Assembly (NCBI RefSeq): GCF_019649055.1
Contig: NW_026570478.1
Location: 1-64,000, forward strand
Length of the DNA stretch: 64,000 bases
Direction: 5' to 3'
Origin: Paramacrobiotus metropolitanus
Taxonomy: Eukaryota > Tardigrada > Eutardigrada > Parachela > Macrobiotidae
In this document: positions 22,394 through 32,339 of the stretch, in pieces
Position numbering within the stretch: the stretch's first letter is position 1
Layout of the letters: each line of letters starts with the position of its first letter
Made by a program: the position numbers and the translations under genes
The notes under the pieces: generated by a model
What the model was told of the DNA's origin: nothing
What the model saw: only the letters and a program-made list of their open reading frames with translations
The model's database searches: none

Positions 22394-22793
22394 CGCTCAA
22401 GCTCTGATTCTGACTCTGACTCTGACCGCTCAAGCTCTGACTCTGACCGCTCAAACTCTGACTCTGACCGCTCAAAGTCTGACTCTGACTGTCCAAACCT
22501 AAGAAAATCCTAAGAAACCCAAGAGACATAAGGAAAATCTAAGAAACCTAAGAAACCTAAGAAACCTAAAAAACCTAAGAAACCTAAGAAACCTAAGAAA
22601 ACCTAAGAAACCTAAGAATCCTAAGAAACCTAAGAAACCTAAGAAAACCTAGGAGAACCCCTAAGAAAAACCCTAAGAAACCTAAGAAAATTTCAGAATC
22701 AGGGTCAGACTTTTAGTAGTCAGAGTCAGACTTTGAGCGGTCAGAGTCAGACTTTGAGTAGTCAGAATCAGAGTCAGAGTCAGAGTTTGAGTC
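22394..22793. mobile_element. Foldback element with telomere-like minisatellite core
   Basis: Flanked by the 8-base direct repeat TGGGCCCA (22386-22393 and 22794-22801), which is itself a palindrome. Arms of about 100 bases are inverted tandem arrays of GCTCAAACTCTGACTCTGAC units. The core (about 22495-22690) is a (CCTAAGAAA)n minisatellite. Conceptual removal with one TGGGCCCA restores continuity of the host element frame (VENGP into GPDMPIL), supporting a clean insertion. No coding capacity. Confidence 0.75.
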
Positions 22794-22801
22794 TGGGCCC
22801 A

Positions 22802-24075
22802 TTTTCCACTCTTGTCCGGAATCTTATTAGCAACGTCGGTTGCGTCGGAATGTCGGTCTGCAAAAATGGTCGTAGCCATTTCGTGCACTTTTTAATAGCC
22901 TCTCGGTCGTTGTCGAGGCTTCCCGACTCATTGGTTCCCGTTGGTGTATCATCCAGTGTCGTATCGATCCGTCCGATGACTATGGCGGTCATCCGTAGAA
23001 ATTGGTTCAGCTCCTGTACTGTTGGGAGCGGTTCCACTGGTAATCCTTGAGGGACGTGCTGGATCGGATTCGGCTGTAGAGCGGGAACTGTTACTGGTGG
23101 ATTCAAATTTTGCACGACCATGGGTGAGAACTGTGCTGTCGGGACGACTGCTGATGGAGTCGTTGGTTGTTTCGCAGCTCGGATTTCGTTATCCTTGCTC
23201 ATCACATAGTCGTGATTCCGTCGTAGTTGATCCATGATGCTTTCCCGCTGTTGCTGGTAATCTTGTTGATTAGGCGAGAGTTCGTCCAACAATTGCATCA
23301 GTCGGCTTGAATTGGTTATCGCACCGTTGCGGTCTTCTAGCATGAGGTCAGTATCCTCTTGGTGGCGCAGTTCGGCGTCAGATCTCCCGTTACTCGTCCT
23401 CGGTAGAGGCATTGACGCAGCGACTTGTGTAGTCGCCGTCGAAACAGTTCCTTGTTGGCCCTGTCCTCCGACCTGGTTCCTATGCTGGTTTAGTCGATCC
23501 AGCAAGTATGTGGTCGCACTCGGATTGGTCCACAGATTCTGTTGTCCCGGGTGTCCGAGCTGAGTAGGCGAGATTGGTGGAGTGATCGGTCCGAGTGGAT
23601 CTGACACTAATACTGGCCTTGGTGGCGAGATTGTGTTGTTCGGGCCGACCACGCTGATTGTTGCCAATCTCGTTGGAGATACCATTCCGGGCGTCGGCGG
23701 AACTGGTACAAATCGAATTGGGGGTCCATTATATACCATGCTACTTGGCGCCCTTGTGGGCGTCGTGTAGATTGGTCCGGCTATGTTAGCCATCCCTGGC
23801 ACCATTGTGGGTGCCAGGAAAACTGATCCAGTCATCATTGTTGATGCTGGGCTGATCGGTCCGACTATTGTAGTCGGCACCGACCAGTGATAAGGCGGCA
23901 CTTGACCATATGGGTGTGCCGTTACTGGAGTCGTCTGATTCGTTGCTGCGCCGTAATTTACCAAAAGTCCTGTTGTATCGACTCCGGTGTTCGGTGGCAC
24001 AATTTGTGGCGGGATTGGTCGATATGCTGGTCGATACGTTCCATGTTGGGGCCTGACCGTAAGACCTGCTAACAA
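22802..24075 (-). CDS. Pro/Gly/Thr-rich structural-like accessory ORF
   Basis: A frame of about 425 codons before the foldback insertion. The first 200 residues are rich in Pro, Gly, Thr and Val (PTTIVGPISPASTMMTGS; FVPVPPTPGMVSP). The rest is helical and Gln/Asn-rich (LLDELSPNQQDYQQQRES). The same design, with local similarity around MMTGS/MMGSA, is seen in the plus element at 57210-58448. Position directly after integrase is where env genes lie in retrovirus-like elements, but I see no signal peptide, transmembrane segment or furin-like site, so this is not a recognisable envelope. Confidence 0.55.
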
Positions 24076-24609
24076 ATTAGCTGTTACGTTAACGTTAGGA
24101 TTTTCTACCTGCGGTAGGGGCGTTTGTGCTGCCGACCGCGAATTATCCGAACGCGACGACGAGCGTGGGTGTTGATACGGGTGCGGACGACCCGACCCTG
24201 ATCCGCTACGTCCGCTGTTAGATCCGCTGGAAGGTGGGTCGTTTCGGTGACGACATGACGTTGCTGTTTGCTGTCAAGGTGAGGAAATACGGCGCGTTAG
24301 AATTCTTCTAAATCCCGTGCATTCAACTTAAGAGAGATTCCATTTCGACACCAAAGGTCCATCTATGCCTAGCTACTGTTAAGCTACCTAAAACTTATTC
24401 TAAATTTTATGCTTATGGCCCTATAACTCAGTCGATTCTGTTATGACTGCTGTTTTAACTGGTGTTTCCGAGTCCGCCCGTCCTTCCGAGATTCTTTCGA
24501 GGATTTCCTTATGGGCTTCGTCTTTAGCGACTTCAGTCTCCTCTAGCATCTGTGGTGCCGTCAGCTTTGGTTTCTTAGCCGTTCCGTACTTCCGTTTGGA
24601 CTTAGTCGG

Positions 24610-25232
24610 TTAGACTGCCGAGTCTGCTACGACGACCTCTGTGGTCGGTGCCGATGAGTCGGTTTTCTTGACCGTCCTCTTCTTTTGAGCTGGCTTAGTT
24701 ACCGACTTCTTCAATTCTTCCGTGAGTTGGTCAGCTGGTTGGACCGGTGTTTCCGACTTATCTTCCGACTCCTTTGGCTTCTCCGTGGTCGGTTGAGCTT
24801 CGTTTTCAGCTACTTCTTCCGTAGTCGGTGCTGGTTCAGCGGTTATCACATCTTGCTTCTGCAGTTCCTGCAGTGCTGGTGTCTCGAAGTCAGTCGGCGG
24901 TTTCTTCCGAGGTCGACCTCGTTTCTTCTTCACCGTCGGTTCCGTTTTATCCGCGTCGTTGGTCGGATCCGAAGATTTTTCGGCGGTTACTTCAAACTTC
25001 TTCTTCGGTTCCGAGTAGACTTCCCTTCGGTCGGGTCGACTACCGGGCCAAATGACCGAGTTGCTGGTCGACTCGTTTCGACCGGGCAATGTTTGACTCG
25101 GTCGACGGCTACCGTATCTTCACGTCCGTCTTCGCATCGAAGGAGCAAGTTATTCGGCCCAAAGTAGTTGATAACCGTCCAAACTCCGTCGTAGCGTTCC
25201 ATTGTGGCTGGGTCGTTGTTCGGAAATTCCAC
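24610..25232 (-). CDS. Integrase C-terminal tail
   Basis: Overlapping frames 25232-24987 and 25089-24610. The first has an SH3-like stretch (VWTVINYFGPNNLLLRCEDG, then VAVDRVKHCPVE) like the C-terminal domain of gypsy integrases. The second is a Lys/Glu/Pro-rich tail with an AT-hook-like KKRGRPRKKPP. The plus element has a charged tail in the same place (KKRERPRKE). The AT-hook-like motif could tether integrase to AT-rich DNA; that is inference. Confidence 0.55.
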
Positions 25233-25369
25233 CGTTACCTTGTCCCTCGGTTTGAAGGTCTGCGAGGACTTCTACTTCTTGTAATGTTCGGCTTTTCGCT
25301 CGAATGCCTCATCAATGTTGATGCGTGCAATCTCATGCGACCGTTGAAGTCGCTCCTTGATCCGCCGGA

Positions 25370-26110
25370 TTAGTGTTCCTTATCCGTGAAGGTCTCCGGT
25401 GTGCTCGTTCCGGCCACTATGTCGTGTGGCATGGTCATTTCTCGACCATACAGCATGTAAAATGGTAAGAATTTCGTCGCAGCGTGGACTGCTCGGTTAA
25501 TTCCACAGACGACATAGTCTAAGGCTCTGTGCCAACGGTGTCCGTCTCTTACGTCGCAGAACTTCCGTATTCCGTCCCATATCGTCTGCATCTGCCGTTC
25601 GACTTGTCCTTGTCCTACTGGATGGTGGGCAGTTCCAAGCGTGTGTTGGATGCCGAAAATCCGTGCGACCTTGGCGAACGTCTTCGCCGTGAAGTGTCTC
25701 CCTCTGTTCGAGTGGATCAAGGTCGGCATTCCATACTTCAGTAGGACGTCTTTTACGAAGAACCTTTCGAAATCTCTCGCGGTGTTAGTTTCCGCTGCCC
25801 GGGCTATGGTGAACTTCGTGAAGCTGGTCGGTTACCGCTGCGATATATTGGTATCCCTTCGTCTCCGTCCGAGGTAGGGGACCTTTAAAGTCCGCGTAAA
25901 TGCGATACCATGCTTCAACAACCTCCGTCTTTTAGAGTTTACCCGGTGGTGGACATCGGAGCTTATTTGTCATGATGCATTGTCGGCATTTCTCAATGTA
26001 TGAGATAGTGTCGCTATTCATCCTTGTCCAATAGTGACGCAACTTCAGTGCTTCGATCGTCTTCTCCCGTCCGGTGGTTTCCGGCTTTTCCGTCATGGAG
26101 CGATCGAATA
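25370..26110 (-). pseudogene. Ty3/gypsy integrase, catalytically damaged
   Basis: Read leftwards: an HHCC-type zinc region (LKLRHYWTRM, KCRQCIMT), an in-frame TAA near 25934, the first catalytic Asp in RIYADFKGP, and then the core frame 25729-25370 with RGRHFTAKTFAKV and HHPVGQGQVERQMQ, where the catalytic Glu is present. The second catalytic position reads HSNRGRHF where the plus-strand copy has HTDRGRHF, so the active-site Asp is replaced by Asn. A frame break lies between the two halves. It cannot be a working integrase. Confidence 0.7.
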
Positions 26111-26237
26111 ATCTGATTTCGCATGAAGAGCGGTACGACGAAGCATCGTTTAAACTTTGTGTTGATCGTCTTCAGTCGGTATAAACTCCTTGGGCCATCT
26201 GGAAGTGTTCCAGATGTTTCGACTTATGGTCGAGTTT

Positions 26238-26549
26238 TTATGGATTTTCCAGTTCGTCAATTATTCTGCATAGTTGCGGGTCTCGCAGCTGCGCTTCCCG
26301 AAGTTTCGCGTTCGGTTCAGGCGGTGATGGAAGTGTTTCTTCATCTTCCAACTCGTCCGACTCCTCCGCCGTGTTTACGGTCCGAACAGTCGGTTTCAGT
26401 GTTTCCGGTGCTGGTATGTTAATGACTCGTACCTCTGTGGTACTTAGGTCTTGCCAGTCGGATGTGACGTTACATCCAGGAAGGACCGGAGGAAGTGGGA
26501 TTTTTTTGGTGTTTCCTTTTTTTCCTTTTCCTTTTTCTTCTTCTTCCAC
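26238..26549 (-). CDS. Pre-integrase linker of pol
   Basis: A 103-codon frame with DWQDLSTTEVRVINI and RDPQLCRIIDELENP, matching the plus element at 55110-55270 (DWNELSTATVRIVNL; KDPHLAMMIDELEHLP). This is the linker between RNase H and the integrase zinc domain in gypsy pol. The frame ends at a stop after DELENP. This is the 5'-most piece of the minus-strand giant copy that I can recognise. Confidence 0.6.
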   Translation of the reverse strand: MEEEEKGKGKKGNTKKIPLPPVLPGCNVTSDWQDLSTTEVRVINIPAPETLKPTVRTVNTAEESDELEDEETLPSPPEPNAKLREAQLRDPQLCRIIDELENP

Positions 26550-26743
26550 TCGTTGTCCTTTAGACGTCGAAGAGTCCGTACTGCATTGACAACTTCTAAG
26601 CTGTCCCTAGTGGAGTGGGTTACACACCCGTACCACGATCGGAAGTTCTGGTGGTGTTAACGAATTACTTTAAGATCGCTTATGTAATTAACTCTTAACG
26701 AAAGCCGGCAATGGAACACATTGTCAACGCGTACGCACACATT

Positions 26744-26749
26744 TTTATT
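26744..26749 (-). terminator. Polyadenylation signal AATAAA
   Basis: A canonical AATAAA on the minus strand, about 420 bases after the stop codon at 27168. It marks the likely 3' end of the minus-strand gene that begins near 28833. Confidence 0.5.
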
Positions 26750-27167
26750 CAGCTGAAAACATTGGAGAAGGGCAAGGGCAAGGGCAAGAGCAAGAATGAT
26801 TTTAGATCAGTTAGACATTTCCCAAACCAGTGTAGAAATTCATGATAAAAGTGAACATTCGTACAAGTACACATTCAGATGTTTTCCGCTTCAACTAGCA
26901 CCAATGAAATCTTCATCATCATTACAGTAACACTGCCGATCTTATTTGTACGGCTACATCCCGCACGGTAGCAGTAAGCTATGTCTTATCAAGAGAGATC
27001 CGGTAAAAATCAGGAATGGAAATTAAAGAAGAAAAGTAACACAGATATTTTGAGCAAATAACAATGAGAGTTGCTGTAAGAACGTTACTGATCGTGGTGA
27101 ATCCGGATGGCGGGTTGCTGCTCCCACGTGTTGCTGTGTTGCTCTCTTCGGTTTCCGGTCAGGCGAT

Positions 27168-28833
27168 TCAACGGCGTGGCTGGTACTGGCGACGCTGCTG
27201 TTCTCCATTCTGACGCGGGTGCTGCTGTCCATTCTGGCGCGGGTGCTGCTGTCCATTCTGGCGCGGCGGCTGCTCCGGCTGCTGCTGTCCGGGGTGTTGC
27301 GGGTATGGTTGGTATTGTCCCTGCTGTTGCTGCTGGTTACCTTGGCGCGGGTGTCCGAGTTGCTCTTCAAGCTGGCGAATTTTGGCATTCAACTGCGCAA
27401 TGGTTACTTTATCGTCCCGCACGGTGGACTGATGACCTCGCTCGTCCGGTGCATATCCACGAATGCCGGTTTTTGCTATAATCTTGCCCAAATCAAGTTG
27501 CTGATACTCTCCAGCCCACATGTCTGCCATTTCGACGAAAGGATACTGTATATCTTTGTCATTATTGGTACCCTTCACTGTTTTATACTCGTCAATTTCA
27601 ACCATGTAATTACTGATTCGCGTACGTGTCTCTTCCGTGTATGATCCATCCCAGGCAATTTCACCTGGCCAAAACGGCATGTTGATCGGGAAATAGCGGT
27701 ACGGATTGAAATATCGCGGATACTGCTCCACCATTTCGAAACCTTGACGGTGTGAGTTACTGATGTATCCAGGGCCGTAGCGAGGTCCGTGGGATGGGGT
27801 AGGCGCAATTTGGCTGCGCCATTTGCGCCCGCTTCGAAGGTCAGTCTGCGCCCACTGCGCCCATAAATTTCGAAGCCTGCGCCCGTTGCGCCCGTATAAA
27901 CAGGCCGCGCTTTACTACTTTAATTAATATAAAAATAATAAAACATAGTTTAATTATTATAGTTCTTGATCGCCGTACCTCAGACCAAGGCACATCGGCC
28001 AAAGTCCACTCTGCGCCACGGGCGCATAGCCAGTGGCGCCCGCTGCGCCTTTGGAAAAATCCAGAAATTTTGCGCCCGTGCGCCTGTGCGCCAGTTTCGG
28101 GCGAAAATATTAGTCAAAAATTGGCCGAGGAGGGGTAGGCGCGCGCCAGTGCGCCTATACCCTCGCTACGGCCCTGGATGTAGCGATACACAAAACCAGA
28201 ACGGTGTTCATATCGCCAGGTCCCGTCTTCTGCTGCATACTTTATCCAGGCTCTGGTGGCAAAACGTTCGAAACGCCAGGACTGCTGGTAGAAGTGGCCA
28301 AGAGACGTAGCGAGTGGTTCCGGGAACGTCACGAATTTGTTACTGTTAGTTTGTTTACTCTGCCGCTCCAAAAACGAGAACATACTCTTCAGCTGTTCAA
28401 TCTCGTACTCTATCCCCAGTGCGTCGTAGTTATTCGGCAGGGTGCTGCGTTGCTCCTGAAGGCGGTCTATCGCGGTACCGATATTGTTCATGTGGCGCTG
28501 TATGTCCTCAGTGGTGACGGCCCAGCTGCGGCTAATAAACGGGTTGAACGGCAAGTCGTTAACAGGGAGTGCTGTCTGACGGGAAGTTGCGGTGACATAA
28601 CGGATGCGCTCAGCGCGTGGCTGTCCCTGCTGGCGCTGGTTGATATTCTCGTGGCCGTTCTGCGGAGTATTGTTACTTTGCTGTTCGGTGCGCTGGCCGG
28701 GTTGCTGATTGGTACTGTCGGAAGCGGCCGGTGCGGGTGGAGGTGCATGTGTGCGGCTGTTCTGGCGTGTCACTGGATGGAATGGCTCGTTGTTGAAGCT
28801 GCCATCATCATATCCAATTGTCTGGATGTCCAT
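27168..28833 (-). pseudogene. Gag-like or unknown Gln-rich protein gene, split by a MITE
   Basis: A minus-strand reading frame starts at ATG 28833 (MDIQTIGYDDGS), runs to the MITE at 28177, and resumes in phase at 27769, ending at 27168; about 416 codons without the insertion. The N-terminus is Pro/Gln/Asn-rich. The middle is aromatic and globular (FERFATRAWIKYAAEDG; FNPYRYFPINMPFWPGE). Near the C-terminus is a coiled coil (IAQLNAKIRQLEEQLG) and a triple QNGQQHPR repeat. A TATA box (29005-29014) and AATAAA (26744-26749) bracket it, so it looks like a compact intronless gene. A capsid-like protein is possible, but no zinc knuckle is seen. I do not recognise it. Confidence 0.5.
27770..28176. 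mobile_element. hAT-like MITE, 407 bp
   Basis: Inverted ends CAGGGCCGTAGCGAGG (right end complementary, with CGAGGGTATAGG) and a flanking 8-base duplication GATGTATC (27762-27769) / GATGTAGC (28177-28184), one mismatch. CAGGG ends with an 8-bp duplication fit hAT. The interior is packed with GGCGCA/TGCGCC units. It splits the coding frame at 27168-28833; the frame is restored when the insertion and one duplication are disregarded. Confidence 0.87.
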
Positions 28834-29004
28834 AGCGTCAGGCCGACTCAGGCGGTACGGTGGCGCTGGGTGTTGCTTGTGGTGTGTCTGCCGGTGCCGA
28901 GCTGCTTGTCGCCGTGTTACTGTCTCCGTTAGCGGGAGCCTCGTGGGTGTCCATTTCCATGACTGCAAACGCTCACATAATATTGTTATTATTTACTGTT
29001 CTGG

Positions 29005-29014
29005 GTATATATAC
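29005..29014 (-). promoter_or_regulatory. TATA box GTATATATAC
   Basis: A palindromic TATA element about 170 bases upstream of the ATG at 28833. Being palindromic it has no intrinsic strand; I assign the minus strand from the downstream gene. Confidence 0.4.
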
Positions 29015-29130
29015 TTATCAGTGCTGCCGTGTAATACATCTACAGTGCACTGTGCTAATATATAGTGCCGGGATAGGCGGCTGTACACTTTTTTACGTAT
29101 TGCATAGTGCATTATTTTTATACTTTGCAC

Positions 29131-30817
29131 CAGACCTGGGCAGTTATGGAAAATGGACCAATAGTTAGAGTTAAGAGTTAGTCGGGGCGCGCGAGTTACG
29201 TCACGAGTTACGCTATTCCCAAAAACTTGAGTTACGAGTTATATCTCGAGTTACGCTACAGTAAAAAAAATTTGATTTGCGCTCTTAATCAGTTTAAGTT
29301 AGGACTAATTACTTACTTTAGGTTTTAAGCACACACCGATGTATTTTTCGAAATAAATAACTGATTCTCTAATTCCAAAAAAACAGTAGTGGAACATATC
29401 AGCTCTACATGTTTGCACAAGTACTGTACCTGTATTACAAAATACGCTAGAACTGCCGGACCGGCGCTAACCGTAAGCGTTTTGAAGTCTATTTCACGAG
29501 CCGTAAACTTGAGGATTTACCAGGAAAAGCGCATTTCACCGATTTTGAAGACCGCTTTTTACCGCTAGTAGTGCCGTTGTTAGGGGGTTAAAAAAGGAAA
29601 CGCTACAGCTGAGCAGAGCATTTTACCTTTTTATCTTTATTGGTAGCTACCTATTAGACGGTCTTTGCGTCTCCCTTGGCCTTTCAATCTGAATTAATTA
29701 AAAATTACTTTCACAATACGATTTTTAAGTCTAAGAAAATAATAGTAGCCGTTTCCTTTAAATACCTTATGCCTGCCGGATAAAGGGCATAAAACCGATG
29801 CCGTACTGTAGCCGCCCGCACAACTTAGACCACAGAGTCGGTATACCGGAAAAAAGCGCACCAAATATACCTACTCTAACCGGGCAAAATGCACGGTTTT
29901 GTAAATTCGTTCTCAGACGTTCTATTAATTTTTAAATTCATAATTTTACTGAAGATACTGTTTTTATGAGCATCTTAAGTTAAAAGAAGCAAAAAAACTT
30001 AGGACTCGGATTATCTGATGGGTAAACCTGGTTTGTTGTGGTTTTTGGGGTGCCCCTGGCGGGTGGGGGTAGCGATTCAGCCTTTGCACTTTGCAGTATT
30101 CTGTACGGTGATGATTCTTGTGAGATAAACGTGAGAACGGAATAGTTCCGGGAAATCATAAAACGGAGAAGATGTGACTTTTAATTAATTAATCATTCAG
30201 TTGCTGAAGGAAAAGTAATATTATTGACAATCAATATTGCTTCGTACGACAGCCGTGCAATTTGCCCGGTTAGAGTAGGTATATTTGGTGCGCTTTTTTT
30301 CGGTATACCGACTCTGTGGTCTAACTTGTGCGGGCGGCTACAGTAATCCCTTTTCAAGAAGCCAAGCTGATTCGCTTTCTGTTACTTAAAAGTACGGTCT
30401 AGCTTAAAAGTACTTGTGCAGGCGGCGTGAGCACTTGCTGCGGTTTACGAGCACGTACAGATATACGGCATAATAGAATCCCATACTCACAATCAGCCAT
30501 ATGGCCAGTGGGCTCAGTTCCTAGGGCGGTTGTGGTGTACACCAGATCAAGCGATGTTCATTAATTTACTGTTTCGCGAATTTTCGGAAAGTAATGTGGC
30601 CTGAGTCAAACTTTCTTTTGTGTTTGTGTTCAATATGTTTACAGATAACTCGAAACCGCAAAGTTACGCTACAGTTACGCTGCGCTATTTTACTTTCGAG
30701 TTACGTTAGAGTTAAGTTTTCTTCGTCGCGAGTTACGCTTCAGAGTTACGTTATAACTCGATAACTCGGAAATAACTCGCGTTAAGTTATGAGTTAAGTT
30801 ATAACTGCCCAGGTCTG
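29131..30817. mobile_element. hAT-like element with nested insertion
   Basis: Inverted ends CAGACCTGGGCAGTTAT, a hAT-type terminus. Flanks are CTTTGCAC (29123-29130) and CTTGCACT (30818-30825), an 8-bp duplication with a one-base slip. Subterminal regions are filled with (A)CGAGTTA / GAGTTACG repeats in both orientations, typical of hAT transposase sites. No transposase is recognisable, so it is non-autonomous. It interrupts the pol frame of the minus-strand gypsy element between RNase H and integrase, and itself contains the element at 29806-30343. Confidence 0.8.
29806..30343. mobile_element. Nested TA-flanked element with long inverted repeats
   Basis: Inverted repeats of about 80 bases with few mismatches start CTGTAGCCGCCCGCACAA and run through GTCGGTATACCG and CTACTCTAACCGGGC. 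TA flanks both ends (29804-29805, 30344-30345). It sits within the hAT element at 29131-30817. Its outermost bases resemble those of the small MITE at 32599-32763. Confidence 0.85.
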
Positions 30818-30999
30818 CTTGCACTGCTTTTACTGTGACAGTGTTATTCCTGCTGTTAATAATATCCTTAATGTTGCTAATGAAATTATCAGATTCTTGT
30901 TCGTCAACGAATTTCTGCGTAGTCGGTAGTAAACACGGGTCAATACTCGTACTATATACAGGAATATCACAATTGTCTGTTATCAGCCGGCTCGAGTGG

Positions 31000-31640
31000 A
31001 TTGCGACTTAATAAGTCGGCGTCCTGATGTAAACGACCTTTTCGGTAAATTACTTTGAAGTCGTACTCTTGTAGTAACAGTGCCCATCGGTTAAGTCTGC
31101 ACTGAGGCCCTGAAGTTCAACAGAAATTGTAAAGCGGCATGATCAGTTATTTCTACAAAATGTTTGCCAATTAAATAATGTTTGAACTTTTTGATACCGA
31201 AAACGATGGCAAAAAGTTCTTTTTCAGACGTCGGATAGTTCATCTGGTGCTTGTCTAGCATTTTAGACGCATAGGCGGCGACAACATGCCACCCGTCGGC
31301 ATGTTGTTGCTCCAGTATGGCGCCCACTCCGATGCCGGAAGCGTAGGTTTTTAGTTGTGAAGGTAATGCCGGGTCGAACGGCCTCCATAGCGGCGCTGTT
31401 GTCAATGCTACTCTTAATTCTTCGAAAGCTGCTTGTTGGTTCTCGCCCCAGATAAACGGTGCGTCTTTCTTTGTCAGCTCGATAAGCGGTTTACTCAGCC
31501 CGAGAAATTTTGAATGAATTGCCTGTAGTACGATAATGCGCCTATAAAGGATTTTACTAGTTTGGATGTCTGGGGGCGCGGGAAGGCAGATATTGCAGCT
31601 ATTTTAGAGGGGTCAGGGCTAAGACCGTGTTTATTTATAA
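31000..31640 (-). pseudogene. Gypsy RNase H and connection region
   Basis: The frame at 31405-31091 encodes RNase H motifs (TYASGIGVGAILEQQ, AYASKMLDKHQ, EKELFAIVFGIKKFKHYL, ITDHAALQFL) and continues upstream toward the RT thumb (LGHIINKHG near 31620). Downstream it runs into the pre-integrase region to about 30830, where the hAT element interrupts. An acidic first catalytic position before TYASG is not evident. Belongs to the minus-strand gypsy element split by the giant insertion. Confidence 0.7.
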
Positions 31641-31699
31641 TATGACCCAAAAATTCAATTTTTTGGGTCATATTATTTTCAAAAATTTATAATATGACC

Positions 31700-32339
31700 C
31701 AAAAGGCATTCTCAAAAATTCATACTGTCCGTTGGGCGTAATTAAACTTGTCTTTGGTATATCGCTTTCTTTCATCCGGATTTGCCAAAATCCAGAGTTA
31801 AAATCAAGCGATGAAAAATTCACTGAGCCACTAAAGCTAGAAATCGCGTCATCTACGCGCGGCAGTGGCCACATCGGCCGGTGCGTAACGTTATTTACTC
31901 CGCGTAGGTCTACACAAAAACGTAATGCTGAATGCGGGTCGTTTTTCTTTACTAATACTACTGGAGCGGCCCAGGGAGACGTAGATTTTCTAATTACTCC
32001 TTTATTTAGCATTTCATTCACTTGTTTCTGTATCTCAATACGATGCGCAAAGGACGTGCGCCACGGCATCCGTTTTATCGGTTTGTTATCACCTGTGTCG
32101 ATTTCGTGTGTGACTTCGGAGCACAAGCCAAGCGGGTGGGACTTGGAGGGGAATACTTTTTCATATTTAACGAAAAGGTGTACTAACTGGTTTCGCTGTT
32201 CGGTAGTTAAGTTGAGGTTAAGGTTTAGATTTTTTACATGCTCGTTTAATTCATCTCGGCTAATACTCGTACCAGGTTGGAGATTGTTGCATTCGGCCAG
32301 TTCCTCTGCAGCTAGTGTTTCTACATAACCAATTAACAA
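31700..32339 (-). pseudogene. Gypsy reverse transcriptase, palm deleted
   Basis: The frame carries the gypsy pol N-terminal motif (VTHEIDTGDNKPIKRMPWR), finger motifs (FCVDLRGVNNVTH), the first catalytic Asp region (FSSLDFNSGFWQI) and LRMPFG. After MPFG about 100 codons, including the YxDD catalytic box, are missing and replaced by a short palindromic scar (31634-31705). The enzyme would be inactive. Confidence 0.8.

Larger units (their letters stand above)
14290..26650 (-). mobile_element. Decayed giant gypsy-type element, 5'-truncated minus-strand copy
   Basis: Reading leftwards from about 26650, the order is pre-integrase linker, integrase, integrase tail, then a Pro/Gly/Thr-rich ORF, several helical ORFs, an acidic ORF, an LPVRYT-motif ORF and a tail ending in an LTR-like block. 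The order and many local motifs match the plus-strand element at 33849-58448, so the two are relatives. Gag, protease and reverse transcriptase are absent; the 5' part is missing. Many frames are broken. The copy has received three insertions: 18264-18408, 20694-21258 and 22394-22793. The + strand text is enriched in GTCGG, usually preceded by AG or GG. Confidence 0.75.

Noticed and set aside
22802-24075. Envelope gene by position after integrase
   Set aside because: No signal peptide, transmembrane anchor, cysteine pattern or cleavage site is visible in this ORF or in its plus-strand counterpart.
28834-28968. Upstream extension of the Gln-rich gene to 28968
   Set aside because: That start is a TTG and the added residues have unusual composition; the ATG at 28833 is better. 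A second frame with ATG in this leader ends quickly.
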